Origin: Adineta steineri
Lineage: Eukaryota > Rotifera > Eurotatoria > Adinetida > Adinetidae
NCBI GenBank assembly: GCA_905250115.1
Contig: CAJNOI010000062.1
Location: forward strand, 352,249-416,248
Length of the DNA: 64,000 nucleotides
Reading direction: 5' to 3'
The position numbers and the translations under genes are program-made. Below are positions 1-13,293 of the stretch, piece after piece. The notes below the pieces were generated by a model. That model ran no database searches. It was not told where the DNA came from and saw nothing but the letters and a program-made list of their open reading frames with translations. How positions within the stretch are numbered: position 1 is the first letter of the stretch; each line of letters opens with the position of its first letter.

Positions 1-905
1 TTTTCAGACTTTATAGGTGTGGCAAACACTGATGATGGTATTATAGATGGTAACTCATTTGAAATTGTTGATTGCGTAAGAATTACAGGGCATGGAGAGG
101 TTTCTCGTGGTGGTGGTGGTTTCTCTTGCTCCATAGGCACCGGCAGACGTACCCTCTTAGAATACTCTTCATGGAATAAAAAGTTACTATATGTATATTA
201 CAAATCTATGTGTTATATCGTTTACATACTTCGCTTTGGTTTAACCGGCGAAATCTCAGAGATTGGTGTTGAAGATGGAGGTGTTAGGCGAGATTGAGAA
301 TAATCTAACAAGGATTCTTGATCAGTGAACGCATATGATGGATAATAATGTTTATAAAAGTCTTGATGCTCTGGAGATAGTGTGACTGTTCTCTCACCAG
401 CATGATTGTGTAAGAATCTATTTATTTCGTAAAGCTGCGATTGCGCAATCATTTGTGGTATGAAATTTGCATGAGCAACCGATAATGAGTCATTAGATCT
501 TGCAAATGTTTGTTGAGTTGGAACTGGTGATCGAGAATTAAATGGCATAGAAGGTGGTGTTGCCTGATTATGATTAAGACTATTTTTAGAATCATATGAA
601 TTATCTAAATAAAGTCCAAGCAGTCGCCTAGGATCATTTGTCGATACAAAAGATGGTATAGATTCCTGTGTTCTTATAAAACGATGATGAGGTGCAAGAA
701 AAGTAACACCCCCAGGACTTCTTGTTAAATGTGGATTAATCATAACGGGAATGACTTCATTTAGTTTCGTTGGTTTTCTACGACGAGGCTTTTTCGTCAC
801 AGGATCTTTGTTAGTGTCCGTCAGTAGTGAGTATACTTCGGGTTGCTTTTGATCTTGTACCTCTATATTCTTTGCTGGTAATATTTCCGTTTGTGTAGGT
901 AACAT
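1..905 (-). CDS. Uncharacterised disordered protein, 3' part beyond left edge
   Basis: Two coding exons are visible on the minus strand: 905-230 and 166 to the left edge. The donor is GTATGT just left of 230 and the acceptor AG is at 167-168, and the frame stays open across the splice. I chose the ATG at 905-903 because upstream there is only a non-ATG extension. The product is rich in Pro, Ser, Thr and Asn. It has a basic patch (KKPRRRKPTK) near residue 40 and a proline run (PPPP) in the second exon, with no membrane segment or recognisable domain. The basic patch could be a nuclear localisation signal (inference). I do not recognise the family. The C-terminus lies outside the window. Confidence 0.6.
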
Positions 906-3900
906 ATTTTGTTTTAGAAGAGTTAACAATGCAGGCTAATAGTGGTCACGAACTTTATCAGGGTAGAAGTCCATGAATTGAAAAGAAATTGAGTTGAAGG
1001 TTGTATATAGTAGGAGTCTTATCGACAAACAAAAAAGAGCATAAATATCTTATCTACTTGAAATATAAAAAAAAGAAACGAAATTATTTTGTATGAATCA
1101 ACTATATTACTGCATATAATATATTTTATGTTAGAAGAAAAAAGAGGCAAGAAGAGCATTTTTTCTTCTCAAATGTAACACTCTTATGTGAGAAATATTC
1201 TGTTAAAAGAATACTGCTATGAAGGAGTATGTTAACTACATTTTCTTTATCAATATTTATTCAAGACTGAAAGAGCAAGAGAATGAATAAGTATGTTAAC
1301 AGCATATACAATTCCATTGGTTACAACATCGTCGCGATAGTATTTCATCAAAAAAAAAAAAAGAATAAAAGAATAAACAAACACAAAATTGGTTAGAAAC
1401 GTAAAAAAATAAATGAAAGAAACAGTAGACATGCTAATGTATAATGTGTGCAATTTCTGATTTAGAAGTAATGACGACTGTTAGAAAGCTAAAGAAATTG
1501 TTTGGTTCTATATTAAAAGGATTACCTCATTTTTAAACCCATTTTTACTTTTGATAATCTAATCTTCTTGAAGTTTTCTAAAGTAATGCACTCAAACCGA
1601 GTTCCTCAGGATAAAAACTTCAGTTTGAAATAGTGAACCCAAAAAAATCTATCTCGAAATGAAGGATTAAAATATGGGTATTTGTGCGTCTCAAATGGTA
1701 GAAAGCTCGAGTTGGCTGTTAAACGTAGGCAAGCTTCAGCGCTATAATTTACCTGAGGCAGATTTCTTTTTGTTGATTTTCAGTTATTCACTTTTATTAA
1801 TCATCCAAGACGGATTATAGAACAGGATGAATAATATAAAATAGTTGCTTGTCGTTAGACACGATGAGTAAGATTGAAGATTTTAATTCTGTTCACTTGT
1901 ACAGCTAATCATTTTCTTTATTTTGAGATCAATCAGAACTCTTCGGTATTGAAAGAGGTAGAGAAATTTAGGATACATGAAAGCATTAAAATAGAATAAG
2001 ATTTAAAATCTTGAGAAAACCTGTTTTTTAAAATATAAGGCTTTAGGAAAATATCGAAAATTTTAATGAAAATCAACTTTTCAGAGCGAGAACCCTTCTT
2101 AGGACTTACGACGAGGCTCAATGACTAATATTGGTTCCTTTTTTCAAAGGAACATGGATCTGTTGAAATATGCTCTCAATGTTTATTATTCCGCAGGAAA
2201 AGTTGTAATTGGTATGCATCCTGTTCCTCGAAAATAGTTCTTCGCCTCGACGCTGCTACACAAGTGAGGGTGAGACGAAAACATTCTTTCGATGAAATTT
2301 TTTTCGGCGAACAGGGACACAACCGTCATAATGCAAATAGACAGCTGATAGCATTTTATTTAGTCAAAAAAAGCATATTAAATGAAAAATAAGAATAATA
2401 TTGGAAAAATGATGATTCACGCATGGAAATTTCAGTTTTATTTCGAAATTCTTCTATATAGTGACAGCTGAGCATAAACAATAAAACGCGATCGTCTGGT
2501 AATTTTATTTTTTTCTAGGAAATTCAAACAGAAAGGTTCCCCGGTTTAAATCATCAGTAATCGTTTAGTTCATACCTTTTATTCGGACTCATATATGAGA
2601 TATGTATATACGATTTGATTATGGAAAATCTAACATATCAAGCTGAGGATAACAGCTAACCATTGCTTATGACAGTTTCCATTAAATATAGGTTATACTA
2701 CTGGTCTTGGCAATGTTTTTGTTTGATATTGATCCATATTTTAATACATCTCAATTGAGCATTGTATTCTACAACCGTGAGTTTCGAGATAAATTTCTCT
2801 TCGTTAATAATACACAAATGACAAAAAGATACTTTTGATTAAATATTCCCTCGATAAAATGTCGGATGTCTCGAAATATATATGAAGTTATTCTTATGTA
2901 TCATTAGTGAAGCTAAGTTCGTTCTCAGTGTTCATTTTCAATACATAAATAAAAAGCTGACTATAGTTGATGATGTATGTGTTATATTTATCGTTTTCCT
3001 GCATGTTATTATTATTAAAGATCATATTCATAGTTTTATCTTGATGTTAAGCTCTCACAATATCTAAATATCTGTAGATTATAACTGACAATTGTCGAAA
3101 GACTACACAGTTCGAGCTTACGACTAATAGCAATTTGAGAACATCACAAGCGTAGCCAGTATAACGACCAACTGAAAATCTAGATCGAACAGTTTGACCT
3201 AACAGTAAATGAGACATAAATTATTTAGCAGTTCAATCACATCATAGTTTCGCATATCTCTCTTTCCATATAACATCGATTATTTCATAACATTGAATTT
3301 CACATAATACGTCTTCGATTCGAAAAGATGACTCACACTCAAAGACGATCTCTCTTGAGAGCACATTTAATATATTCAGAAGGATTCGTGATACATATTA
3401 AGGACTCTTCTATTGAATAGTCATTCGAATGATTCATCTATAGTATTCAAATTTTCCTTGATAATGAACAACGTATTGCAATATTTTGATTATTCTATAT
3501 ATGAATATTGATTATATATATATACATGACACACAAATATAAGAGATAATGATAAAACATTATATAAACAAAAACAAAACATAAACTTCATTCTTTATTA
3601 CCATAATCTATATAAGAACATGAATAATAATTCTGACAAAATCTTTGTTGTGTTTTTATTCTTTTGATCTTTGTCTTTTTTTTCTATTTCAGATAAATGA
3701 ACAGGTTATACAAAAACAAATAATATCGATTACGATAAAAAAAGAAAAACCAACAACAAATATAATTATTAGAGACAAATAAACATACACCTTTATGCAT
3801 AATAGATTTTGCGAACAGAAATCGATTAACGTCTAGATGAAATGCAATCATATAACTTTAATCGAATTAGACAGAAAAAAGGCGGTAAAAAACGCACACT

Positions 3901-4413
3901 TATAGCTATAAAGTACGTTGACACATTCTCTCTGTAATTAATCATTCATAAATTAGTAGATATTGACTAAAAATAAGGAAAGATTTTTGACTTCTAACGG
4001 TCGTTTATCGATATATAATGGTATATATATTTTGACAAAAACAATGCAACTTATATCTAAAATAATGCATAAATGATAAAACAGTGAATGATTCATAGAA
4101 AACGTACACAACGAAAACAAAAAAAAAATGTATATACCGTATTCCAACGCGTGTAGGTAGCATCATCGACGCATTTACGACTTATAGATTTTTTTTACAA
4201 ACATGTGCGTGTTATAATTTGTTGTCGATAAGATTGCTTTGATTTTTTTTTCTATCAACGATTCGTTTAATAACATACTTTACAAACGATAGTTGTGTAG
4301 GTATTTACATTCTTTTTTAATTTTGTTTTTTTCTCTTCATTCCTTTACATGATATAAGAATTACATGTGTATTTAATTAGGAAAATTCGAAAATTTTATA
4401 GTCAACATCAATA
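906..4413. other. Gene-free AT-rich stretch
   Basis: No ORF here has the codon pattern of the neighbouring genes; the short ones are AT-rich chance frames. A weak imperfect inverted repeat sits around 2219-2314 (CCTGTTC...GAACAGG ends) and may be a decayed element. Nothing else is recognised. Confidence 0.5.
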
Positions 4414-6282
4414 ATGCCATCGAACGATGAAGTTTATCGACTTGTACCATATAGATTTTTTATTAAAGATTCAGATGCAGATACATGTAAATTAGAAAAA
4501 TTAACTAATTTATTTCCTGATATGAAAACAATTATTGAATTAGGTATACTCAATTTAATTATTTTGAAAAATAAAATAATTTTTATTTTTTTCTATACAG
4601 AATTGTTTAAATTTAATAATTTAACGCGTATAGTTGATCGTCTTTCACAAGTTTATTCGGTTTCAACTGCAGTTGATAAGCGTGATGATACAGTTCATGT
4701 TTTTCTTGGTCCTTATCATCTTGTACTTGGTTCAGCTGCTGTTGGTGCAATGCATTTTAAAAATATTTCTACAGCATTACTTAGTGCAACAAGTACGAAA
4801 ATGCCAAATGATCCGAATACTACTCAATATCAAAAACGTCGTCGTGATGCTGTACTTCGTCGTTTTCGACGTGGTGTACGAAAATTAATTCTTATTAAAT
4901 CAATTATCGATAATCTTCGACATGCTTCTATTCTTACACCATATAATCAATGTGAATTATATAATCGTGGTATTTATGATCTTGTATTAGCAGGACATAA
5001 ACATGATGGACCAAATATATTCAATGATCAAAATTTCAAAGGACAACTCGATGATTTTCAATCAATGAATGATTCCGAAAAAGAAACTAGTTTGATTGCA
5101 TCGAAATATATGAAAATTAGTGCTTTACTTCATTTAATTTCTCCAACTCCACATTTACATCAAACAGATAATAGTTCATCAGTAGGAAATGCTAAACAAA
5201 ATACATCAAGTTCTTATAATCCAAATAACGATCATTCATCAGCGTTGTTTCATACAACAGCCATGTGTTGTCCACATCATTGTAAAGATTTACCTCTTAT
5301 TAAGTTTCCAATACGTCCATCATTCAGTCATCAAGCTTCTCTATTGGTAACACCTGAACCACATTCAAGACTAAGTACTAGTTCTAATAATTCAAGCAGA
5401 AAATCAGAAACTTTGAAAAGACAAACAACGGTAAGTTTTTCACCCCATAACATCTATTGTTATATTAATACATATTTCTTTCGTATAAATAGGTAAATAG
5501 TCTTCCTGATTTTTCAAATGACACCAAGATTAAGGACGATATACCATCATCAACAAAAGCTCCATTTGATCTCACTACAGAAAAACTAGATCACCCAATA
5601 AATATTCCTATAATTCATACGCATTCGCCAGTTTCTCAACCGATTATAAATCAAGAAAATGTATTCATTAATAGTATTTCATCTATTTTAACAAATTACT
5701 TATCATCTCATACTAATAATAATCTCGATATCGTTACTGATGATAAACATTCTCCTTTATCTATAATTCCAAAAATAACATTAAATAAATCTGATCAATC
5801 TTCAACGGTAAACGAAACCAATGAATTCAATAAACTTTTACTCGAACTCAAAACAATTGTTGACAACAAATTATCTATAGAAACTTCTACGAAAAATCAA
5901 ATATCGTCATCAGGTATAATTGATAATAAAAATTCTATTGAAAAACATCCACATAATCGTCGTAAAAAAGTTATTTCATGTCGTACTGCATCATCACAAG
6001 AACCATCTAATGATAATTTCAATAAAGAATATTTAGTACCATTACCTAAGAAAGATAAATTAAATACACCAATTAGATCACGCTCTTTTGATGAAAATCA
6101 TTTAAGTAAGCTTGAATATTTATTTATATTTACAAGCTTATACTAATTCTGAAAAAAAAAAAAAATTCAATTAACTTGCTCTTATATAACTTTAATAATA
6201 AAATTCTCATATTGTATGTTCTTTTCTTTTAGGAACACCTTCAATGGAATCTGAAATAAATAATAATGAATTAATACTTTGA
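4414..6282 (+). CDS. Uncharacterised protein, basic middle and Ser/Asn-rich C-terminal half
   Basis: Four exons fit a single frame: 4414-4543, 4601-5430, 5493-6105 and 6233-6282, with small GT...AG introns of about 57, 62 and 127 bp. The start follows an acceptor-like TTTTATAG 12 bases upstream. The first ~190 residues look globular and include a strongly basic helix-like stretch (QKRRRDAVLRRFRRGVRKL). The rest is low-complexity, rich in Ser, Asn, Thr and His, and typical of disordered sequence. No signal peptide, membrane segment or known domain is seen. The next coding block (from 6860) is on the same strand and could be an alternative 3' end or a separate gene. Family not recognised. Confidence 0.6.
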
Positions 6283-6859
6283 TTTATAAACTAATTAGTT
6301 TTTTTTCTTATTTATTTTTTTATTTGTACTAACATTTGATAATAGAAAAACTAAATGTAGCATATTCATTTTTTATAACAATCGTAATATTACTTGACGT
6401 TATAAATAAAAATTTCTTATTTTTTTCTTAGCTATAAAGCACAAAAAAAAGGGTATATATATAATCAATTAGGATCTATATACGAATGAATGTACATATA
6501 TTAAACATCAATTCTGTCGAACAGAAAACCTTCATAGAATAAAAAGAAATTTTGACATTGATATTTTCAGATAAAAAAATCATATTTTGCTAAATATAAA
6601 TATGCAAACTAATTTATTAATACAACAATCATCATAATGTTTATGTTCTATTTTTCAACAGGAAATATTTACATTCATATGTAAAGTTTCTTACATTATA
6701 ACAATTGTGTATACTAAGCAAGAGACGAGAAAAAAAAGGTGAACATAACAACATACATTAAGCGAAAGGATGTATTATTGATCAACGTTTTTTTTCTATA
6801 CCTTTGATCATGGGAGAAAAAGAAAGTTTAATGTAAGAATAATTAAAACTATTTCTTCA

Positions 6860-7582
6860 ATGGTAAGCTTATGATCAGTAAAGAGTTTTGTTCTCATAAA
6901 GTTTTTCTTTATTTTAGACGACTCCTGAAACTGATAGTAAAGATGTACAAACTGATATTCATTTTGTAAGATAAAATTGAATTTTTTTTTTTTCGTATTA
7001 ATTTATGTTATGATTTATTTTTCTAGAAATTATTAAAAACATTACAAACATATATAATTGCTGTAAGTCATTATCGCTTATATTTATTTAATCGATATAC
7101 TCAATCAGATGAAACCTATGAATTTCCAACTTTATTTCGTATACGAAAACAAATTCTCAATCGATTTGAATGGGTTATTATTGAACTTGAACAAATAATA
7201 GAAGATTTACAACTGCATCGATTGTCAATAACTGATGTTGAGCAAAGCATCAATCGACCATTGATCAAAGAAGTATTCAAATAACTACGATCTTGTTTAT
7301 CATAAATCTAATAAAATATTTTTTAGGTGATTGAAACAGCACTTAATGCTGATCTATCTTCTATTATGGTACAAAATCAGTTTGTTCCAAGTAAACATGA
7401 ATGGAGAGTATATAAACGTAATTTACAAGAGACAAAAAAAGATTTATGTATTCTTAGTTTAGTTGTTCATCAAAATATTTCAAGAGTATGTATAAATAAT
7501 TAAACAAAAATAATATGCTCATCTTTTTTATTTCTTTTAATAGATTGATCGATTAATGAAAACAACTAATTTTTGTATTTAG
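6860..7582 (+). CDS. Uncharacterised helical protein, possibly 3' exons of the upstream gene
   Basis: Exons at 6918-6965, 7027-7272, 7327-7485 and 7544-7582 join in one frame, ending at a TAG. The ATG at 6860-6862 abuts a GTAAGC donor and would supply only the initiator Met of the first exon. The product of about 165 residues has a 'DVQTDIHF' linker, then a helical region rich in Leu, Ile, Glu and Arg (for example FEWVIIELEQIIEDL) that looks coiled-coil-like. No domain is recognised. Because exon 4 of the upstream gene has its own stop at 6282, I treat this as separate. A splice from 6105 directly to 6918 would make it an alternative C-terminus. RNA reads across 6105, 6862 and 6918 would decide. 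Confidence 0.5.
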
Positions 7583-8957
7583 CTTAAAAATTCAAAACCT
7601 TTATTAATTTGAACAATTAGTTTTATCTTTATTTATATAGTGATGTATATTTTATTTGTAATACTTCAATACAAAAAGAAAACGAATAAATATAGACCAT
7701 TTTCCGTTTTATAAACCGACATATTCGTGATAAATTTCAGTATGTAAGTTTTGTATATATACACACAAAAAGGAACAAAGACTATTCAAATGTCATCATA
7801 TAAATGATCTATTAATTTCTACCATTTTTATATTCCTTGTTGAAAACGAACAGATAATTAAAAAAAAAGATGTTCGGCAATTTCCTACCAAATGAATGTC
7901 ATTGATCATGTTTTTTCAATGCATACGAAATATTTATATTTACTAATATGATATACTCGAGATTTCGCGTTAGTATACATTCGATATTTTCAAGGTAGAT
8001 GTTTGTTTGCTGTGAACTGATCAAATAAGACTCTCATGTCGTTGTAAAATTCGCAAACTACGAACCTTATTTTATAATCTGAATATGTCGAAGAATGACA
8101 AGGTCATATAACATATGTATACATCGATTATCTAGATAACACATTGTTTCTTTATTGGACAAATATATATTAATATAAATTTGAAGAATTCATGGAATGA
8201 AAACATTATGTGATAATTAAAATATTCGAGTAGATCTACAATTATGTTGAGTCCTTCAAAATGAAGTACAAGTAAACCTACGACTAATTCGGTGTAATTT
8301 AGTATCAAAATAAACTTTTCACTTCGTTGACTTTTTAATCAAATTTTGGTTTTTACAGCACTTCAGATCGAATAAAATGGATCTGCTCTTTTATTAATGC
8401 CAACTGGCGCTTGTTGAGAAGAGAGAAAAAAAAGAATCTCTTATACTTTATGATCGCCGTGCTACAGGCAATATAAGGAAAGATACATATGTGTATATAT
8501 TTATATTCTTCTTTGCTCTTCCGTATAAAAAAAAAAGAACGTTGATGGGTACGCAATTCTATATGTACTTTGCTTTTTCTTTCTTCTCCTATCTTATAAG
8601 GGCCAATAATTATTATTCTTCTCATCGACCACTATACATACGTCGCCATAATGCGAGTACACATACGGTTGAAAAAGAAGACGTAGAAAGAAGAAGAGAA
8701 TATTCGATCGTGAATAGTAAAATAACGATGAGCTTCTTTTTTGACTGATGCAACGTGTGTGCATGCATAAAGTTAGTATGAGTCTCTGGTCAAAGTTTAT
8801 ATGAATAGAAATCGAGAGAGAGAGAGAGGAAAAAAAAGAACGAAATATAAGAGCACGAGGTATGTATAAATGTTGACTCAACCCTTCATTCATTTAAAAA
8901 GATAAAATAACGAATAGAATATAATTATCTTGTTTTTCTTGTTTCTAGATAAAAAAT
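7583..8957. other. Intergenic, includes a short GA microsatellite
   Basis: AT-rich sequence between two plus-strand genes. A (GA)n run lies near 8814-8829. The overlapping ORFs around 8353-8893 are rich in Phe, Lys and Ile and lie in three frames on both strands, so I read them as chance. The segment ends with a strong polypyrimidine acceptor-like tract (TTGTTTCTAG) just before the next start codon. Confidence 0.45.
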
Positions 8958-9562
8958 ATGGCTGTTAATAAAAAACAACAAATTCGTGGTATAAGAATAT
9001 TATTAACTGTTTTCTATGGATTTCTTCTATCGAGTACATTATTTCGTTATGTTATTCATGGTATTGTTGAAACAATTCGACGACCAACAAATCCATATGC
9101 AATTGCAATGATTGTTATTGGTGGTTTAATTTTAATTTCAATATTTCTTGCTACTTATGCTACATGGTATGCAATCATATCAAAAAAAAGTTTTCTTCTT
9201 AAAAACAAAATTTTTTGTTTAGGTTTGATAATACAGTAATATTATTAGTATCAGGTGTTGTTCTGGTATTTGTATTTATTTTAACATTGGTCTTTGGTAT
9301 TATACGTATTGTTAAAACAGCACCTGATCGTACTTTACCACCACCAACACAAACTTCATTTGAATCAAGTGATATGATCACAACAACAACAACATTAGCA
9401 AATGATATTAAATCGAATTCGGATATTTATGCTTTAGCTGAAGATATAACAAAATTAATTATTGAATTGGTTTTTACACTTTTTGCTATACTTGCTACAT
9501 TTGCTTTATTTCGATATGTTAAAGGAAAATATGCTGCCGTACCAACGCGTGAAGCATCGTAA
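8958..9562 (+). CDS. Four-pass membrane protein, unknown family
   Basis: Two exons, 8958-9166 and 9223-9562, are joined by a 56 bp intron that splits a Trp codon (TG|G). The ~182-residue product has four hydrophobic segments: residues ~12-30 (ILLTVFYGFLLSSTLF), ~48-66 (AIAMIVIGGLILISIFLA), ~73-94 (VILLVSGVVLVFVFILTLVF) and ~148-168 (LIIELVFTLFAILATFALF). A Thr/Ser-rich hydrophilic loop separates the last two. There is no cleavable signal peptide and none of the CCG-type loop motif of true tetraspanins. A polypyrimidine tract and AG lie 8-9 bases before the ATG, so the mRNA 5' end may be created by splicing. Membrane location is secure; function is unknown. Confidence 0.75.
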
Positions 9563-10525
9563 AGGTTCATTAACCAATACAATTTATATATATAAATATT
9601 ATTTGTTGACAATGTATCTCCCATTTTTTTCCTCGTCTATGTATATATGAACAGAATTATTTAGATCTCAAGATGACATATCGAAATTTTCAATTTAACG
9701 TATATGTATTATTCATTAGTGATAGATTTATTAATACTAAAAAAATGATTAATCTACATTTTTAACAATTGTAATTTAAAATCATATCTATTGCTTGTAT
9801 TTAAAATAAAGACATCTATGAGACATAGTATAGAAATGAATATTATATCGACGTTGATAATCTTTATATTAAGATATTTTCATTTGTTAATTCGGATTGA
9901 GTAATACAATTTTTAAAATAAAGTATCTCATTTAAGTCTTTCAAATTTCGAATTCGGTTATATACTTATGTTACTATTCATTTCAACAGATCATCGAATC
10001 CTATTTAAATAATCTTTTCTCTTGTTAGAAGAGGCTTAACACGATTAAACGTTTCTTCATTAACATAACACAGGTGTTGTGTAATGTTGATCTGTCAAAT
10101 GACCTCGAGTGTAACTAATTCAAAGAGAATAAATCGTACTTCCGAAAAACATTTCCTGTCATAATATTCTGAAAGTGTTGAGATCACTTCCGATTCAATA
10201 AGAATTAATTATTTTTTATATTCTATTATTTTCGAAATATTGGAATTTTGAATTCTATTGATTATAATTGATATATATAATAAAACAAATATTTCATTAA
10301 CATAATGTATTAAATACTTTTGTTAATTGTTTATCAATAGAAAATGTCAATAATTTTCTTTGTTATGTTAGTATAAACTTAGTTGTTTTTTTGTTTTCTA
10401 AACAAGAGAATCAATAGAAAACATACATACATATAAGTACAGTGAGAATGAGTTTAACTGAAAGTCAACGAAATATACAGATAAAGGATAAAAAAAAATA
10501 ATAATAATAATTATTTTTGGTTTAT
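9563..10525. other. Intergenic, nothing recognised
   Basis: AT-rich spacer between convergent genes. Several AATAAA-like signals are present (for example near 9805), but no ORF or repeat stands out. Confidence 0.45.
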
Positions 10526-13293
10526 TTAATGTTTTATATCAGCAGTAGCAACTTGTGTATGTAAATCTTTTGCTAAACTGCTAATAATAAGATCAGTTTT
10601 TCCATGTATACGTTCGGCTGCTTGTATACGTTTTATTTGCTGAATTCGTTTATCTTTACTAACCATTAATTGTGTTATACGTTTATGTAGACGAATGTGT
10701 TTAAGATTATTTGTTACGGAATGTATTAGATTTGACCAAAGTGGTATAGATGGCATATAATCTTTGAGTAATAGACTTAACCATTTCCAATTTCCTTTTA
10801 TTTTTTTTAATGTAGTTCGATCAGATATTGATAATGTATCCCATGAAGATATTAAAGCTGTTTTAGATTTATTTTTTTCATTAAATATTCGTCGTAAATC
10901 ATTTTCAAACGGTGATATATAACGATTTGTTTCATTTGTAATCATCTTTAAAAAAAGACATAAATAAGAAAAAAAACGATAAACTACTAGAAATATAAAT
11001 TTCGATTTTTTTAACTTGGACGGACTTACTATCTCTTCACCATTGGCGAAAGTGTGGGAAGGGGGGGAGTTGTTGGAGAAACTACAATGGACATTCGCCA
11101 ATTGGCGAAAGTTTAGGCGCGATTTGACGTATATCCAGTGGATTTTTGCCAACTGTAATAACACAAGATTAGTGTAAAATGCATGTGACAAATTAACCTA
11201 ATATTATCAGAATAAGCATATTATAGTCTAAACCTCTCAATATAGTTACCAGGAGCTATTTTTATACATATGTAAGCACATAATAACATTGGCGAAATTT
11301 AGGAAGTCCCTTTGAGTTAAATGGGTAACATCAAATAAGAGTAGTTGAAAGGAGAGCTAGTACTATTGTCGGAGTTTTAAAAGAAGACTAATGGGAAAAA
11401 TGCTTATAATTTTTTGTCGAAGATAAATAGAAACCTCTAGATTTCACAGGAGGACGTATATCTATCGAAAAATCAAAGTTTTCTCATGCTGGTTTTTAGC
11501 GGATGAAATGTAAGAAAAATTAACAGGTCTACCAAAAAGAACCGTTCCTTTGTATCTTTTTCGCTGAATTAGTGCTTTGAATAGGTCTCTTAAAAATACG
11601 ATCTAAGCCATTAACTCATTTTGTTTCGTTCATACAGTTACAGTTGTTTTTATTCAGTTAAATACACGAAAGAAATATTCAAAATATAGATTATCGAATG
11701 TTAGCATTTTCCCGTACTAGTCTTCTTTTAAAATTCCTATAATAGCTTAATCGAGACAAAATTTACAATTAGACTGATAACAAATCATTGAAACAAATGA
11801 AGATTTACGTTAACTTTAAGTATTGAAATATCTTACATTTTTTGTATAAAAATGATCATTTTGAAAATCTGAAAGATCAATAATTCCTTCAGATGGTTCA
11901 TCAGTTATGTCATTATCATTATCATCATCTTCTTCTTCGTGCTGTTGTTCATTACTATTTGTACCATTATAAATAAGATCCATAAGATGTGTTACATCAG
12001 GATCATTTTCAATTTTTGCTACTTTAGCACATAATTCTTCATAAGCTTTTAATGAAACAAAATTTGTTCCCCAATTAAGAAATATTTCACATATTAACGA
12101 CCAATTTTGTCTAACTTCACGCCATGTTGATGTATATATTAATAAAAGACTTGACCATAATGCTAACTGACGAAGTTCACTTGATACATATTTATTTACA
12201 AATGTACGAAAATCAAATAGAACTATTGACGAACTAACATGTAATACAATTCGATTTGTAGATTCTGATTGTGTAGGATATTCAATTTTCGATGAAACAA
12301 GTAAATAAGTTCGCATTATATACTAAATAATAAAAATAAGCTCGTTTTATTATTTTGAATTAAAAAAATAAAACCTCTTTAAATGTTTCATTATTAAAAA
12401 ATTGTAGGGTGGAATTATTTAATGGTGTTTCACGGTGATCGTCAACAAGTATTATTAATGGTTGAGTAAATGAATAATTTTTTGATAGAGATGGCAATGA
12501 AGATTTATATAAATATTCATGATCAAAACGAAAACGTTCTAACCATGATTTAAGAACATAATTTTGAGCAACAATATCATCAGTGTCTTCTGTATACGTT
12601 AAAGTAATTGGAATGAATGATGTATCATCAAGATTACTTAACATAAATTCATAATAAAATAATTTTTTTTCATCATGCTAAAAACGAAAATGAATTATTT
12701 ATTAGTATGACAAAAAACAACACAAATACTTCAACACTGCCAACAATCATATAAGCAATATGATGTTGTGATACATCGGGAGTAGTTGGAATTGTAGTTG
12801 AAGAATTTATTCGAGCAGGATGATAAATTATATCATTATTGAGAACAAGTACTATAAAACAAAATTTAAATCTAATGGTTTCGATTAACCCTTTGAGGTT
12901 CATGATTCAATCTATGGATGAAATCTCTTTAAAACTTAAGATTTCGTATGAGCATTGAGTATTATCAACACTTTAAAAAAATATTTCAAATCATTTTTAA
13001 CTTCTAGCCGTACTCCTCTACGGAAATGGTAAGAAATATTTTAGACACTTCCTTGGAGGTGTACGGACGGGTGCCAAAAATTGACTCACGAGGAAGGTTC
13101 ACCAACTTGAAAATCGCTTTTGAGCTGATATTTTGTGCATAAGTNNNNNNNNNNNNNNNNNNNNNNNNNNNNNNNNNNNNNNNNNNNNNNNNNNNNNNNN
13201 NNNNNNNNNNNNNNNNNNNNNNNNNNNNNNNNNNNNNNNNNNNNAAGAAATAGGCAAATCTGCTTCGACTTCAACTTCACCATCAATATCCAT
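10526..13293 (-). CDS. MULE-type transposase-related protein, assembly gap near its 5' end
   Basis: Minus-strand exons: 12851(or 12903)-12730, 12677-12375, 12322-11837 and 10944-10526, all joining in frame. A likely first piece (13293-13245, MDIDGEVEVEADLP) runs into the 100 N gap and follows TTTCAG directly. The pattern resembles the uncharacterised MULE-type DDE transposase-like proteins of aquatic invertebrates. These have a strand-rich core with KLFYYEF, then an acidic position before a splice (ILVDD), then an acidic tail region, then the C-terminal box LLLKDYMPSIPLWSNL. I recall the 'YMPxxPLWS' box from those proteins; this is not a search result. The position where relatives carry a Cys/His pair (here LHVSSS) lacks both. 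The last intron is ~890 bp and carries an inverted-repeat element. It could be a domesticated or decaying element gene. Confidence 0.5.
11371..11736. mobile_element. Inverted-repeat element in intron (MITE-like)
   Basis: About 36 bp at 11371-11406 (core TTTTAAAAGAAGACTA) matches in reverse complement the segment 11700-11736 with few mismatches. The interior is AT-rich and non-coding. No clear target-site duplication is seen. It lies inside the last intron of the transposase-like gene. Confidence 0.6.
13145..13244. other. Assembly gap (100 N)
   Basis: Exactly 100 N, the conventional size for a scaffold gap of unknown length. It interrupts the 5' region of the minus-strand transposase-like gene. 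Confidence 0.95.

Noticed and set aside
7740..8340. Possible 3' continuation of the 6860-7582 gene
   Set aside because: Stops in all frames and no splice-joined open segments.
8353..8893. Overlapping ORFs on both strands
   Set aside because: Three mutually overlapping frames with AT-driven composition, no homology recognised; upstream non-coding region of the four-pass gene.
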